A stretch of DNA of 46,876 nt from Paraglomus occultum. Lineage: Eukaryota > Glomeromycota > Glomeromycetes > Paraglomerales > Paraglomeraceae. The translations under genes and the position numbers were made by a program. The notes under the pieces were generated by a model. That model made no database searches and was not told the origin of the DNA. It was given only the letters and a program-made list of their open reading frames with translations. The stretch is taken from assembly GCA_910592205.1 (NCBI GenBank), contig CAJVPJ010000087.1, forward strand, positions 1-46,876. Reading direction: 5' to 3'. Below are positions 46,662 through 46,876 of this stretch, one piece after another (the first letter of the stretch is position 1; the number at the start of each line of letters is the position of its first letter).

Positions 46662-46876
46662 ATGAGTACACAGACATCCTCATCACCTCCACTGTCGGAC
46701 GAGCTTATCGCTCGACGTAAAGAAGTTTTCAAGTTGTTTGATGACGCCGATATCTCTCCATCGCACATTAGGGTCTGTCTAGTCGCAAGCGCCGGTTTAT
46801 TTACTGATGGATATAACCTATGCTCTGTGTTTCCGATGACGGTCTATGCTTTTAATGTCGATGAGTCTATTCCCAA
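46662..46876 (+). CDS. PHS-family MFS protein, copy 3 (cut by window edge)
   Basis: The first 71 codons are present, in frame to the end of the window. The N-terminus (STQTSSSPPLSDELIARRKE) is almost the same as in copy 2, with a three-codon deletion in the serine-rich start. Helix 1 reads GLFTDGYNLCSVF: the family FF is LF, D45 is kept and D48 is N, as in copy 2. The close match of gene start, leader and TATA box to copy 2 indicates a recent duplication. Whether the rest is intact cannot be seen. Confidence 0.8.
   Translation, partial: MSTQTSSSPPLSDELIARRKEVFKLFDDADISPSHIRVCLVASAGLFTDGYNLCSVFPMTVYAFNVDESIP

Overview
The window looks like nuclear DNA of an early-diverging filamentous fungus, most probably an arbuscular mycorrhizal fungus (Glomeromycotina, Rhizophagus-like). 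The basis is mixed. I see AT-rich spacers, wide gene spacing, and short GT-AG introns (about 70-115 nt) alongside a few of about 300 nt. The families present (a Crinkler-type effector-like protein, a short BTB protein, an HMG-box gene, a WRKY-like factor, a Tag1-like DUF3712 membrane protein and an expanded PHS transporter cluster) fit that group. The assignment is inferred from content; no rRNA or other marker gene is present. I found no convincing tRNA, rRNA or CRISPR array.

Layout. 1-8.2 kb: a small Ecl1-type zinc protein (minus strand, 2.4-2.9 kb) and a six-exon gene (minus strand, 5.2-6.3 kb) joining a homeodomain-like segment to an HMG-box-like segment. 8.2-16 kb: a two-exon small membrane protein, a four-exon 1370-residue membrane-anchored protein built from repeated DUF3712/LEA-like modules, and a BTB/POZ gene with a long acidic repeat tail. 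16-22.3 kb: a decayed gene with three frame changes (minus strand), and an intact Crinkler-like P-loop NTPase + REase gene that lies between two imperfect direct repeats. 24.7-26.8 kb: a WRKY-like transcription factor (minus strand) that seems to need a 16-nt microexon and has a 301-nt AG-free tract before its last acceptor. 27-40 kb: mostly low-complexity, homopurine or simple-sequence DNA, with one coiled-coil protein gene (minus strand, 35.7-36.7 kb). 40.4 kb to the end: a head-to-tail array of three PHS-family (phosphate-transporter-like) MFS genes at about 3.1-kb spacing, the third cut by the window edge, with a roughly 415-bp MITE-like inverted-repeat element in the second spacer.

The genes do not form one pathway. 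The strongest candidates for new biology are the transporter array, in which four of the six phosphate ligands known from the PiPT structure are replaced in both complete copies; the homeodomain-HMG fusion; the WRKY-like gene with its unusual 3' splice region; the Crinkler with a SHOCT-like N-terminus; and the DUF3712 protein with Kex2-type KR motifs at its module boundaries. Exon joins were made by eye from splice signals, reading-frame phase and agreement between paralogues. All domain names are by recognition, not by search.
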